DNA from: Gammaproteobacteria bacterium
GTDB lineage: Bacteria > Pseudomonadota > Gammaproteobacteria > S012-40
NCBI GenBank assembly: GCA_029884425.1
Contig: JAOUHV010000018.1
Location: forward strand, 1-46,051
Length of the DNA stretch: 46,051 nt
Direction of reading: 5' to 3'
This document shows, piece by piece, positions 26,745 through 35,481 of the stretch. The notes under the pieces were generated by a model. It saw only the letters and a program-made list of their open reading frames with translations, was not told the DNA's origin and searched no databases. The translations under genes and the position numbers were made by a program. The stretch's first letter is position 1. Each line of letters starts with the position of its first letter.

Positions 26745-28582
26745 AGCGTTCGATACTGAGTGTTGCTCTGGGAGTTGTACTGCTCGGCTGCGCCACGCAA
26801 CCGACGGCGGATGACCCGTTGAAAAATACCAAACGACTGGTCAGCGAAGGCCATGCGGATTTGTACCGCAATGGTGCGTTTCATGTGCCCAATACTCAGG
26901 TGGCACTGATACCTCCCGGTCCTTCGGCGGTGGAGTTGGGCACGGAGCTGATGGGCTGGCGTGCGCGCCAGTCGTTTGTGACGGCGGTGATCAACGCCAA
27001 GGACTCGGTGTATCTGGTGGCCGATGGCACCAAAAAAAGTTATCAGCTGGCTAAGGGAATACACGAAGGTACCGACGAGGTGGCGCAGTACATCACCGAT
27101 CACAGTCGTGCCGGCAGTCGACTGCTGATCTACAAAGCCTATCCAAAAACCAAGCACATCATCGGCAGCTCCTGGGAACTGGCGGGCGACAGCGCGCGGG
27201 TGTTGAGTGAATTCGGCGATAACCTGGCGGATACCAGTCTGACGGCCGCGGCGGAAATCAGTCGTGACAGCGCCAGCGTCGGGCGACGACTGGTCGGCGG
27301 TTCCTGGCGCATGGCGGGCGACGTTCATCGCATCACCCTGCACGGCGCAAAAAGCTCGGCGGGTTATGCCTGGGACGAATTCGTTGAAGGCTATGCGGCC
27401 TTGCCGCAACGTCTGGGGGACCGGGCGGGTGCAGTGGCCGAGTCGGTGACCCTGAGCGGCTATGCGCGCGCCCTGGATAAATCGTTGGAATACCGGGCGA
27501 AGCGTTCGCAGTTTTACACCGACATCGTGGTCGACGGTACCGGTCACTACGTGGAAGGCGTCCAGCAATCGTTCCGTCATGCCGGCGAAGCGTTTGACGA
27601 GGTCGACGAAACCGGCATCAGTCTGGCGACGCTCAAGGCCACCCGCTGGGTGCTGCAGGGATTGTTCTGGGATGGCATGATCAAGCCGGTCGGTGCCACT
27701 GCCGTGGGTGCGGTGGGCTACGTGACGGTAAATGCCGTGACCTTCCCCACCATGCTGGTGGTGCGCAGCACTGTGCCCACCGCCGAAATCGCCGTGCAAG
27801 TGACCTGGAACACCGCCGGCGCGTTTTACGACGTGGTGGCCCCCACGGCAATTGCTGCTACAGCGTCGATTTTCAGCGTGACCCAATTGGCGGTGGGTGA
27901 AACTGCCGCTGCAGCGTCGGCGGTTGGCGGTACCGCGGTGGGTGGCAGCGTTGCGGCCCTGGGCCAGGGCGGGGCGGCGGTGGTGGCGGTGAGTGGTTTT
28001 GGCGCGGGCAAAACCGTGAAATACGTCGGCGTGCCGATGGCTGCGGCGGGGATTGCTGTGACCGGCACCGCCACTGGCGTGGTGGTGGGCACCGGCGCAG
28101 CAGCCACCGGCGCGACGGTGGCTGTGGCGGGCGAAACCACCGCCGTTGGCACCCAGGTGATGGGCAACGTACTGGCTGCCAGCACCTTGGTGGTGGGCAC
28201 GACGGCTACGGTGGTGGGCAGCACCGGTGTGGGCGTGTATGAACTGAGCAAGGCGGTGATGGTTCCAACCAGCTATGCCCTGGGCGGTGGAATTGTGCTG
28301 GGCTATGGCAGCACCTCGCAGCTCGCGGCGCATTCCATTTTGGCGGTCGCCGATGCATCGTATCTGGTGCTATCGCTGGAAGGCCCGCGCTGGGTGATTT
28401 ACGCCGTCAAAGGCAAAACCGGCGATGGCCGTGAACTCGCCCCCGGCACGGTGTTGAATCTGGAAAAGATGCAGCAACAAGGCGAAGAATTTTATTACCT
28501 GCCCGTGTCCGAACAAGAAACCCGCGCCGTGCTGGATTCCCTGCCGGCGGACTTGCCGACGGTGAGGGCGGGGGAGGAATAA
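26741..28582 (+). CDS. Ala/Gly/Val-rich lipoprotein of unknown family, second of a paralogous pair
   Basis: A 613-residue lipoprotein: lipobox VVLLGC with the acylated Cys17, and Ala at +2, pointing to the outer membrane. Residues about 40-320 resemble the corresponding part of the upstream protein (AWDEFVEGYAALP against AWDSFVLGNLSLV). Residues about 325-520 are extremely rich in Ala, Val, Gly and Thr (VGGTAVGGSVAALGQGGAAV; GTATGVVVGTGAAATGATVA), with regular small-residue spacing. The C-terminal domain ends like its partner (DASYLVLSLEGPRWVIYAVKG; LAPGTVLNLEKMQQQ; LDSLPADLPT). No enzyme motif is visible. One inferred possibility is an envelope channel or scaffold with the upstream protein. 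Confidence 0.78.
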   Translation: MKRSILSVALGVVLLGCATQPTADDPLKNTKRLVSEGHADLYRNGAFHVPNTQVALIPPGPSAVELGTELMGWRARQSFVTAVINAKDSVYLVADGTKKSYQLAKGIHEGTDEVAQYITDHSRAGSRLLIYKAYPKTKHIIGSSWELAGDSARVLSEFGDNLADTSLTAAAEISRDSASVGRRLVGGSWRMAGDVHRITLHGAKSSAGYAWDEFVEGYAALPQRLGDRAGAVAESVTLSGYARALDKSLEYRAKRSQFYTDIVVDGTGHYVEGVQQSFRHAGEAFDEVDETGISLATLKATRWVLQGLFWDGMIKPVGATAVGAVGYVTVNAVTFPTMLVVRSTVPTAEIAVQVTWNTAGAFYDVVAPTAIAATASIFSVTQLAVGETAAAASAVGGTAVGGSVAALGQGGAAVVAVSGFGAGKTVKYVGVPMAAAGIAVTGTATGVVVGTGAAATGATVAVAGETTAVGTQVMGNVLAASTLVVGTTATVVGSTGVGVYELSKAVMVPTSYALGGGIVLGYGSTSQLAAHSILAVADASYLVLSLEGPRWVIYAVKGKTGDGRELAPGTVLNLEKMQQQGEEFYYLPVSEQETRAVLDSLPADLPTVRAGEE

Positions 28583-28642
28583 TTTTTTGGGGTAGCGAGG
28601 ATCGCTGCCCGTTGTGTTTGTCATTAAACGGAGGTTGCAAAA

Positions 28643-29383
28643 ATGTTTCATTTTCAGCGAGTGGTCCTGTTGGGTGTTGCGGTCATGGTCTCTGCATGTA
28701 TGGAGTCGGACAAAAAAAATGATTCGCTAACAGGGCTATGGTATCTCGAGGCGACGCCCTCTTTTTTGGATTTCACCTACCGGCTTCCCATCGTACTGGT
28801 TGATCACGGGAGCACAATGGAGATGACAGGTTGTTCTGGAAGGACTAAGGGCTCTCTAAGTCGAATGGAGGACAAGTTTTATGATGGTAAAACTCAGGCT
28901 CTCACTGTGCTGTCGGACACGAAACTCTCGGTGGACTCATTCACTGTGGGAGGCGCGCCCTTTACTGCAATAAAGGTTAACAGTGATCCATCATTTAAAA
29001 TGGGTAATGTCTCGATAAGTTCTGCTGCTATATCCGAGCTTAATGTAACTCAGACAGGTGATGTTTGCGCCTATCGATCAGGAGCGAGCAATGGAATGGC
29101 GATCAATTTTTCAATTCCGGTAGGAGACACAGCGATTGCCACACATCTGAGGATTGATGGTGTGGCGGCAGGGGATTATGTGATATTGCAAAACTCGACG
29201 GTAACTTTCGAGTCAGATCTATTTGTTTCTGCTTTTGGCGATAGTATGGCAGATGCTACAGCCGGAACGGTGACAATTTCACATATAAGGGATAACTATA
29301 TCCAAGGTGTCTTGAGTGTAACCGCGATAAACGGCAATAGTTTGTACACAATCAATCAGAATTTCAGTGTTAGCTATTATTGA
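28643..29383 (+). CDS. Lipoprotein of unknown function
   Basis: A 246-residue protein from ATG 28643 with a GGAGG ribosome site. Signal and lipobox are MFHFQRVVLLGVAVMVSAC, with Cys19 acylated. The mature part is predicted beta-rich (TYRLPIVLVDHGSTMEMTG; GTVTISHIRDNYIQGVLSV) and has two further cysteines (in EMTGCSGR and DVCAYRS) that could form a disulfide. No family recognised. The gene is clearly AT-richer than those upstream, with codons such as ATA and AAT used freely, suggesting later acquisition. Confidence 0.7.
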   Translation: MFHFQRVVLLGVAVMVSACMESDKKNDSLTGLWYLEATPSFLDFTYRLPIVLVDHGSTMEMTGCSGRTKGSLSRMEDKFYDGKTQALTVLSDTKLSVDSFTVGGAPFTAIKVNSDPSFKMGNVSISSAAISELNVTQTGDVCAYRSGASNGMAINFSIPVGDTAIATHLRIDGVAAGDYVILQNSTVTFESDLFVSAFGDSMADATAGTVTISHIRDNYIQGVLSVTAINGNSLYTINQNFSVSYY

Positions 29384-29388
29384 TCGGC

Positions 29389-29472
29389 GTAGCCGAGTAG
29401 CTCCGATTGGCGTAGCGCAATCGGAGGCATGGGGGTATCCGTTCGTACGAATACGCTGGCGCTATTCGTACC
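29389..29472. repeat. Palindromic intergenic repeat, copy 1
   Basis: An 84-base unit with two hairpins: CTCCGATT...AATCGGAG (8-base arms, separated by GGCGTAGCGC) and GTACGAATA...TATTCGTAC (9-base arms). The GCGYAGCGYAAT core resembles REP-like intergenic repeats found in many Proteobacteria. A second copy follows about 20 bases later. Confidence 0.7.
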
Positions 29473-29475
29473 CTC

Positions 29476-29511
29476 AGCCGAGTAGCTCCGATTAGCCGAG
29501 TAGCTCCGATT
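29476..29511. repeat. Tandem 18-base duplication at the start of repeat copy 2
   Basis: AGCCGAGTAGCTCCGATT occurs twice in a row (29476-29493 and 29494-29511), so the left arm of copy 2 is duplicated. This looks like a recent slippage or partial repeat insertion. Confidence 0.75.
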
Positions 29512-29578
29512 AGCGCAGCGTAATCGGAGGCATGGAGATCCATTTCATTCGTACGAATACGCTGGCGCTATTCGTACC
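29494..29578. repeat. Palindromic intergenic repeat, copy 2
   Basis: The second unit carries the same two hairpins as copy 1: CTCCGATT/AATCGGAG and GTACGAATA/TATTCGTAC. Its middle part is slightly longer (GAGATCCATTTCA in place of GGGTATCC). It ends 23 bases before the stop of the convergent PAN-domain gene and could serve as a terminator for both genes. Confidence 0.7.
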
Positions 29579-29601
29579 AACTGTTCTGCGTTATGAGATC
29601 A

Positions 29602-30165
29602 CTACACGTCCGGCTTAGCCCCAGATATGCAACACGAATCGGTAACCGGACGTGCTACTCGTTTCTTAAGCCAGCAATGAGGGTCGGCTCCCTGTGTTGT
29701 ATTCGGTTTAACATAAGTCCATGACTTGCACTGGCGATCTTCATAGCAAGCATTTTCACACAGGCGAGGATTTGGGCTTTCTAGCTTAAAATTCCGATAA
29801 TCTTCGCCAGGACGATCTACTCTGACTTCCATTTTTCCAGTGGGAGGCTTCACTCCTGATATGCAGCAACGATCCGAAGCTGCCGTTGGTGCCCCGCTTT
29901 TCAACCAGCATATACCACTCGGGGTTTGAGCGCGCGGGCGGCTCCATGTCCAAGCGAGACAGCGACGATCTGCTTTACAGGAATCTGCGCACTGTACGGG
30001 ATTGCCCGCACTAAAGTTTCTTATGTCCCAACCCGGGAAGTTAGTATTTTGTGAAGCACCTTGTGGTGTAGGTAAAAGAGATGCGTGAGTCAGGTGAGCG
30101 GAAGAAAATGTAATCACTGCTACCAAATAACGTAGATATTTACGAATAACTATTTTGCTATCCAT
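29602..30165 (-). CDS. Secreted protein with two PAN/Apple-like domains
   Basis: A 187-residue protein from ATG 30165 with GGAG upstream. An N-terminal signal sequence (YLRYLVAVITFSSAHLTHAS) is followed by two tandem, clearly homologous cysteine-rich domains. The first runs WDIRNFSAGNPVQCADSCKA ... CLAWTW ... CWLKSGAP ... CCISGVKP; the second YRNFKLESPNPRLCENACYE ... CKSWTY ... CWLKKRVA ... CCISGAKP. The C-x3-C, C-x-x-W-T, CWLK and CCISG elements fit the PAN_4/Apple pattern. PAN domains bind proteins or carbohydrates, so an extracellular adhesion or recognition role is possible. No partner gene is evident. Confidence 0.78.
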   Translation of the reverse strand: MDSKIVIRKYLRYLVAVITFSSAHLTHASLLPTPQGASQNTNFPGWDIRNFSAGNPVQCADSCKADRRCLAWTWSRPRAQTPSGICWLKSGAPTAASDRCCISGVKPPTGKMEVRVDRPGEDYRNFKLESPNPRLCENACYEDRQCKSWTYVKPNTTQGADPHCWLKKRVARPVTDSCCISGAKPDV

Positions 30166-30315
30166 GGGTGTTCTCCGGGGGATGTTCGTTGTCCAAAATT
30201 AGGGAGGTAGGGGGGCAGCAAGCGCAACGTATTGCCGCACGAATATTGCAGCTGGCCGAATGCGCGCTGGTTGTTGCGCCTACAAAATCGACAGTGCCTT
30301 CTTCTATTCCTGTCA

Positions 30316-30918
30316 TCAGGTCTTGCGAGGAGTAAGTTTTGCTGCCACTAGCTGAGTATCACCGATTTCATCGAACACCTTCACTCCAACTTGGAAAATG
30401 TTGGAAAAATCATTGAATTGGTTTACAGCGCGAGGGTCTCGGCTAGGGTCAAAGGTAATTGGGGAGTTGTCTATAGTTGTATGTGCGTCTGAGTAAACGT
30501 TCTTCCAGTCGGCATTACGGAACCACAGTTGAACTTGCTTATCACCCGCACCTTGAAAGGTAAATTCCAGATTGTATTTGGACAGATCAAGTCCCTCACC
30601 CTGTTTGCTGCGTAGCTTGGGTAGATACAGAGATCGAACATCCAATGACCATTCATCGCTACTCTTTTTGAATGAAGATGTACTCAAAGTAATGACAGCT
30701 TGCTCAGGCTTAGTTGGAGCTTGAGATTTTGGGAGGCTTGAGGTTGATGATGAGGACGTTGGCGGAGCTGACGGAGAGGATGAAACCGCTGCTACTGCGT
30801 TTTTGGGTTGATCATCGCTGGAGTTGTCTTTGATGACCTGGTTTATTACCCCAACGAGCCCCCCTATCGCAACAATGATACCTGCTAAGTATGGCCAGAT
30901 TGATTTTTCTGAACTCAT
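30316..30918 (-). CDS. Single-pass membrane protein of unknown function
   Basis: A 200-residue protein from ATG 30918 with a strong AAGGAGGAAT ribosome site. Layout: short cytoplasmic start, one membrane helix (WPYLAGIIVAIGGLVGVI, about residues 8-25), a Ser/Pro-rich linker (SSSPSAPPTSSSSTSSLPKS), and a C-terminal domain of about 125 residues (WSLDVRSLYLPKLRSKQG; VQLWFRNADWKNVYSD). It resembles a membrane-tethered periplasmic domain. No family recognised. Codon use is AT-rich like the two preceding accessory genes. Confidence 0.7.
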   Translation of the reverse strand: MSSEKSIWPYLAGIIVAIGGLVGVINQVIKDNSSDDQPKNAVAAVSSSPSAPPTSSSSTSSLPKSQAPTKPEQAVITLSTSSFKKSSDEWSLDVRSLYLPKLRSKQGEGLDLSKYNLEFTFQGAGDKQVQLWFRNADWKNVYSDAHTTIDNSPITFDPSRDPRAVNQFNDFSNIFQVGVKVFDEIGDTQLVAAKLTPRKT

Positions 30919-31288
30919 ATATTCCTCCTTGATGTGGTAACAAATGAATGCTTATTACTCGATGCGATGCCGAACATGTCATTGTCCTGCTCGTTTGATA
31001 CGCACGGAATGCTGGTAATTTAAATAGATGTGCTTGCTATACACAAGGTGGTGGGAAGGGGGCGTGATGGTGAAAAAAATAATTATTGGAAAGAATGTTA
31101 GCCGACTGCCACCTGTCTCAGCTCATTTTCAATCGTGCGGCGCTACAGCCAGTGGGCGCTTGCTGCAATATGGCCCCCTCGGCTCTGACTAGCTGAAATT
31201 TTGTTCAATCGGCTCCCTCGGGCGATGGCCGAAGATGTCGGGGGCTGGTTCTGGTCGTTTTGGGGCTGGCGGCGCGGTATTTGGGGTG

Positions 31289-31316
31289 TTTTGTCAAATT
31301 ATCGGCGGGGTATAAT
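31289..31316 (+). promoter_or_regulatory. Probable prfC promoter in the 508-base gap 30919-31426
   Basis: A consensus TATAAT (31311-31316) has a TTTTGT-like -35 box 16 bases upstream (31289-31294). It lies about 110 bases before the prfC start. The left part of the gap is AT-rich and must contain the promoter of the minus-strand membrane-protein gene. The rest holds no convincing gene; a 70-codon frame at 31201-31413 overlaps the promoter and is rejected. Confidence 0.5.
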
Positions 31317-31426
31317 GCCGAGCAACGAAATTAACCCCCCGGCGAGCGGTCGAAACTGCCATTTTAGGTCGGGAGTCGTAGTAAAATTGCGCGCGTCGAT
31401 AAGCGCACACTGAAGGAATTGAGAAA

Positions 31427-33013
31427 ATGACAACTGGCCCCCTGGCTGAGCAGATCAAGCGTCGGCGCACGTTTGCGATTATTTCGCATCCTGACGCCGG
31501 TAAGACCACCATCACTGAAAAGCTGCTGCTGTTCGGGGGCGCGATTCAGTTGGCCGGTACGGTCAAGGGGCGTAAGGCTGCGCGTCATGCCACCTCTGAC
31601 TGGATGGAGCTGGAGAAACAGCGCGGTATTTCGGTGAGCTCGTCAGTGATGCAGTTCCCCTACGGCGACAGCATTATCAATCTGCTGGACACCCCGGGCC
31701 ACGAAGACTTTTCCGAAGACACCTACCGCACGCTGACGGCAGTGGATTCGTGCCTGATGGTGATCGACGGTGCCAAGGGCGTTGAGGAGCGCACCATCAA
31801 ACTGATGGACGTGTGTCGCCTGCGCGATACGCCGATCATCACCTTCATCAACAAGTTTGACCGCGAATCGCGCAGCCCGATCGAGTTGCTCGACGAAGTC
31901 GAAACCGTACTCAAGATCAAATGCGCGCCGATGACCTGGCCGATTGGTATGGGCAAGTTGTTTAAGGGCGTGTTCCACCTCTACAACGACACCATTCATC
32001 TGTTCAGTGCGACCCATGGCGGCAAGATTCAGCAAGGCGAAGTGATACAGGGATTGCAGAACCCACGGCTGGATGAATTGTTTGGCATGCTGGCGCAGGA
32101 GTTTCGTGACGAAATTGAGCTGGTGCGCGGCGCCAGTCACGAGTTCGATCAGGAGGCGATGTTGGCGGGCAAGTTGACGCCGGTGTACTTCGGTTCGGCG
32201 ATTAACAATTTTGGTGTGCGCGAACTGCTGGACGCGCTGGTGGAATACGCGCCGGCACCGCTAATGCGCCAGACCGATGTTCGTCGCGTTGATCCCAGCG
32301 AAGAAAAGTTTTCCGGTTTCGTGTTCAAGATTCAGGCGAACATGGACCCGGCACATCGTGACCGCATTGCGTTTTTGCGGGTGTGCTCAGGTCAGTACGA
32401 GAAGGGCAAAAAAATTAAGCATGTGCGTTTGGGCAAAACAGTTCAGATCGCCAATGCGACAACGTTTATGGCACAAGATCGTTCACATGTCGATGAAGCA
32501 TTTCCAGGTGACATTATCGGTTTGCACAACCATGGTACAATCCAGATCGGTGACACCTTCACCGAAGGTGAAGATTTGAAATTCACCGGCATTCCGCATT
32601 TCGCGCCAGAAATTTTTCGCCGTGCGCGTCTGCGTGATCCGCTCAAAAGCAAACAACTGCAAAAAGGTTTGGAGCAGTTGAGTGAAGAGGGCGCGACGCA
32701 GTTGTTCAAACCGCTCACCAGTAATGATTTGATTCTGGGCGCGGTGGGCATGCTGCAGTTTGACGTGGTTGCACATCGTCTGGCGTCAGAATACAAAGTG
32801 GAGTGCTCGTTTGAACCGGTGAACGTGGCGACCGCGCGTTGGGTGTTCTGCAACGACAAGCGCATGCTGGAAGATTTCCGCAAAAAAAATGAAGCTAATT
32901 TGGCTATAGACGGCGGCGGTGATCTCACCTATATTGCACCGACCAGGGTGAATCTTGATTTGACTCGGGAGCGTTGGCCGGACATCGAGTTCCGCGCGAC
33001 GCGTGAACACTGA
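31427..33013 (+). CDS. prfC: Peptide chain release factor 3
   Basis: A 528-residue translational GTPase that recycles RF1/RF2 from the ribosome. G motifs: G1 SHPDAGKTT (about 23-31), switch I region with [13 protein letters not shown]3 DTPGHEDF, and G4 NKFDRESR. The length and the inserted helix [20 protein letters not shown] are typical of RF3 rather than EF-G. The C-terminal domain III ([20 protein letters not shown]) is also family-typical. AAGGAATTGAG lies before ATG 31427. Apparently monocistronic, with a terminator 130 bases downstream. Confidence 0.96.
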   Translation: MTTGPLAEQIKRRRTFAIISHPDAGKTTITEKLLLFGGAIQLAGTVKGRKAARHATSDWMELEKQRGISVSSSVMQFPYGDSIINLLDTPGHEDFSEDTYRTLTAVDSCLMVIDGAKGVEERTIKLMDVCRLRDTPIITFINKFDRESRSPIELLDEVETVLKIKCAPMTWPIGMGKLFKGVFHLYNDTIHLFSATHGGKIQQGEVIQGLQNPRLDELFGMLAQEFRDEIELVRGASHEFDQEAMLAGKLTPVYFGSAINNFGVRELLDALVEYAPAPLMRQTDVRRVDPSEEKFSGFVFKIQANMDPAHRDRIAFLRVCSGQYEKGKKIKHVRLGKTVQIANATTFMAQDRSHVDEAFPGDIIGLHNHGTIQIGDTFTEGEDLKFTGIPHFAPEIFRRARLRDPLKSKQLQKGLEQLSEEGATQLFKPLTSNDLILGAVGMLQFDVVAHRLASEYKVECSFEPVNVATARWVFCNDKRMLEDFRKKNEANLAIDGGGDLTYIAPTRVNLDLTRERWPDIEFRATREH

Positions 33014-33146
33014 GAAAAATAAAACAAGATATGCTCATCATGAAACTACAAGGATGTATCGACGATGACAAAAACGAATCAGACGAATTTAGTGCGGCTT
33101 TACGCTGACCAGTCTGCTTCAATCATTTGCGAATACGTCCCACATT

Positions 33147-33178
33147 AAAAAGGCTGCCCGCTGCGGGCAGCCTTTTTT
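33147..33178. terminator. Bidirectional-type terminator after prfC
   Basis: A GGCTGCCCG/CGGGCAGCC stem with a CTG loop is flanked by AAAAA on the left and TTTTTT on the right, so it can act on both strands. It is followed after 36 bases by the GMC oxidoreductase start. Confidence 0.92.
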
Positions 33179-33214
33179 GTTTGCTATTCAGAAAATTTAT
33201 TAGAGAGGCGAGTG

Positions 33215-35479
33215 ATGGAAAATACGTTGGGCTTGACGTTTAAAGAAACAATGTCGGGGCATTTTGCGCTAGGTGCCACTGATCCACGCGCAGGTGCGGC
33301 TGCAGGCAGCAGTGCAGACCAGACGCTGGCGATGCATGCCGAAGTTATTATCGGCAACTTGGATGAGTTCATCGCCAATCCGATGCATTTGGGCAAGCTG
33401 CAAGGCTCGATTGATTTTGCTCCTTTGGGCGAAAATCTGGCGTCGCACTCCGGCGTGTTTAATTTGTTCAAGCCTACCGACGATGTCGACACCACTCGCA
33501 TGATTTATGAGTTGGGCTTTAGCGCCAATGGCCAAGACTATTATCTGGCCGGCTACAAAGAAGTGCGCGATGACGTGGGCTTTGATTTGTGGAGCGACAC
33601 CACTACGCTGTTCACCACCTTGCACAAAGGCAAAGACAAAACCGGTGAAGTGGTTGGCGCGGGCGTGCTGACCCTGGGCGTGACCGATCTGGCCAAACTG
33701 TTGTCGACCATGCGCGTGCTGAACGCCGAGAATACCGCACAGAAAACCCAGGCGCTGAGTCGCTTTGGTCAGTTCTTTATGGGCGAGCTGTGGGACAGCT
33801 ATGCCGTTTCCAAATTCAGCGGTGCCCGCGAAGATGGCAACAACAATGAGGCTGAAGAGTTTGACGCAGTTGTTATCGGCAGCGGCTTCGGTGGCGCGGT
33901 TATGGCGGCACGTCTGGCCGAAAAAGGTATGTCCGTGTGCGTGCTGGAACGTGGCCGCGAGTGGACGCCAGAAACTTACCCGCGTAATCCTGGCGACGCC
34001 TGGTGGTGGGATGAAGACAAACCTGCCAAGAAAAACGGCTGGATTGATCTGCGCTTCTTCGACGACATGGCGACTGCTGCGGGCTGTGGTGTAGGTGGCG
34101 GTTCGCTGATTTACGCTAACATTTTTGTCGAAGCCGAGCCGTTCTCGTTTGAAGAAGGTTGGCCGAAGGAAATCAGCTACGATGGTTTGACTCCCTACTA
34201 TCAGCGCACCGGCGAAATGCTCAACGTACAGCCGATTCCTGACAACCAGATGACCGCGCGTGGCAAACTGATGAAGGAAGCGGCAGATAAAATCGGTGAA
34301 GGTCATCGTTACCGCAAGTTGCCTCTGGCGGTGACGTTCAACAAGGACTGGAACTACGATCTGCCCGATCCGTTCAACGAGTCGCACAGCGTGACCCACA
34401 CCAACGCGCAAGGCATGCAGCAGGGAACCTGCGTGCACTGCGGTAACTGTGACATCGGCTGTACGGTGCAGGCAAAGAACACTCTGGACCTGAATTATCT
34501 GCCGGTTGCCAAACGTAACGGCGCGCAGATTCGTCCGCTGCACTGGGTGCGTCGCATTACGCCAGAAGATAATGGTTATGAGATCGATTTTGATCGCATC
34601 GATGTGAAAAATGAAAAGCTGATCTCTGGCCATGTGCGGGCGAAAAAAGTATTCGTTGCCGCCGGCTCGGTGGGTTCAACCGAACTGCTGCTGCGTTGCC
34701 GCGATGAATACGGCAGCCTGCCCAATATCAGCGATCGCCTGGGTTATGGCTGGAGCTCCAACGGAGACTTCCTGACGCCTGCGTTCTATGAAGGTCGCGA
34801 CATGGCACCCACCCGTGGACCAACGATTTCTTCGGCGATTGATTTCCTGGACGGCAGTTTCAAAAACGAGCGCTTCTTCGTTGAAGATGGCGGTTTCCCC
34901 GATGTGTTGGGCAATGCCATTCAGGATATGGGTGATGACATTGTGCGTTACGGCACTTTGGCGGCAGCGCTGGGACAAATGGTGCGTGATCGCAATCCGC
35001 TGTCGTGCGTGATGCCGTGGTTTGGTCAGGGCGTGGACGCGCCAGATGGCCGCTTTAGCCTGAAGCGCAGCTGGTTGCCGCCGTTCAAAAAGAAACTGGA
35101 TCTGGATTGGGACGTGACGCGTTCAGAAGGCGCGGTGCAAGCCCTGATTGATATGCACAAGAAACTGTCTGCGGCGACAGGCGGTGAACCCATGGTACCT
35201 GCCACCTGGACTGTGCTGAAAAATCTGGTGACTCCGCATCCATTGGGCGGTTGCTGCATGGGCAACAATGCTGGCGATGGAGTGGTGGATCACAAGGGTG
35301 AAGTGTTTGGTTACCCTGGATTGTACGTGGTCGACGGCGCGATTTTCCCCAAGCCAGTAGGTTTGAATCCGTCACGGACGATTGCCGCACTGGCGGAACG
35401 CATTGCGGATTTTGTTGAGGTGCCACGCGGGGGAAAGCAGTCCGCAGCACAGCCTCGCGTTGAAGAGGTTGGTGCTTGA
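33215..35479 (+). CDS. GMC (cholesterol-oxidase-like) oxidoreductase with an extra N-terminal domain
   Basis: A 754-residue protein from ATG 33215 (a GTG lies directly before it; GAGAGG seven bases upstream). Residues about 1-200 are an extra domain also found at the C-terminus of the patatin-like protein of this operon (GFDLWSDTTTLF; RFGQFFMGELWDSY). From about residue 218 an FAD-binding GMC oxidoreductase follows: DAVVIGSGFGGAVMAARLAE with GxGxxG, a Cys-rich insert (CVHCGNCDIGCTVQAKNTLD) seen in bacterial cholesterol-oxidase-like enzymes, and the C-terminal HPLGGCCMGNN and GLNPSRTIAALAERIA. The substrate is probably a sterol, long-chain alcohol or related lipid. The stop is separated by two bases from the next ATG. 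Confidence 0.85.
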   Translation: MENTLGLTFKETMSGHFALGATDPRAGAAAGSSADQTLAMHAEVIIGNLDEFIANPMHLGKLQGSIDFAPLGENLASHSGVFNLFKPTDDVDTTRMIYELGFSANGQDYYLAGYKEVRDDVGFDLWSDTTTLFTTLHKGKDKTGEVVGAGVLTLGVTDLAKLLSTMRVLNAENTAQKTQALSRFGQFFMGELWDSYAVSKFSGAREDGNNNEAEEFDAVVIGSGFGGAVMAARLAEKGMSVCVLERGREWTPETYPRNPGDAWWWDEDKPAKKNGWIDLRFFDDMATAAGCGVGGGSLIYANIFVEAEPFSFEEGWPKEISYDGLTPYYQRTGEMLNVQPIPDNQMTARGKLMKEAADKIGEGHRYRKLPLAVTFNKDWNYDLPDPFNESHSVTHTNAQGMQQGTCVHCGNCDIGCTVQAKNTLDLNYLPVAKRNGAQIRPLHWVRRITPEDNGYEIDFDRIDVKNEKLISGHVRAKKVFVAAGSVGSTELLLRCRDEYGSLPNISDRLGYGWSSNGDFLTPAFYEGRDMAPTRGPTISSAIDFLDGSFKNERFFVEDGGFPDVLGNAIQDMGDDIVRYGTLAAALGQMVRDRNPLSCVMPWFGQGVDAPDGRFSLKRSWLPPFKKKLDLDWDVTRSEGAVQALIDMHKKLSAATGGEPMVPATWTVLKNLVTPHPLGGCCMGNNAGDGVVDHKGEVFGYPGLYVVDGAIFPKPVGLNPSRTIAALAERIADFVEVPRGGKQSAAQPRVEEVGA

Positions 35480-35481
35480 GC

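Noticed and set aside
26474-28333. A 619-codon minus-strand frame across the paralogous pair
   Set aside because: It is rich in His, Arg and Gly as expected for the complement of Ala/Val/Gly codons, and spans the end of one gene and most of another that have signal sequences and coupled starts.
31201-31413. 70-codon frame upstream of prfC
   Set aside because: It starts with TTG without a ribosome site and covers the TATAAT promoter of prfC.
33040-33108. 22-codon frame between prfC and its terminator
   Set aside because: Too short, no ribosome site of note and no conserved feature; kept out of the annotation.
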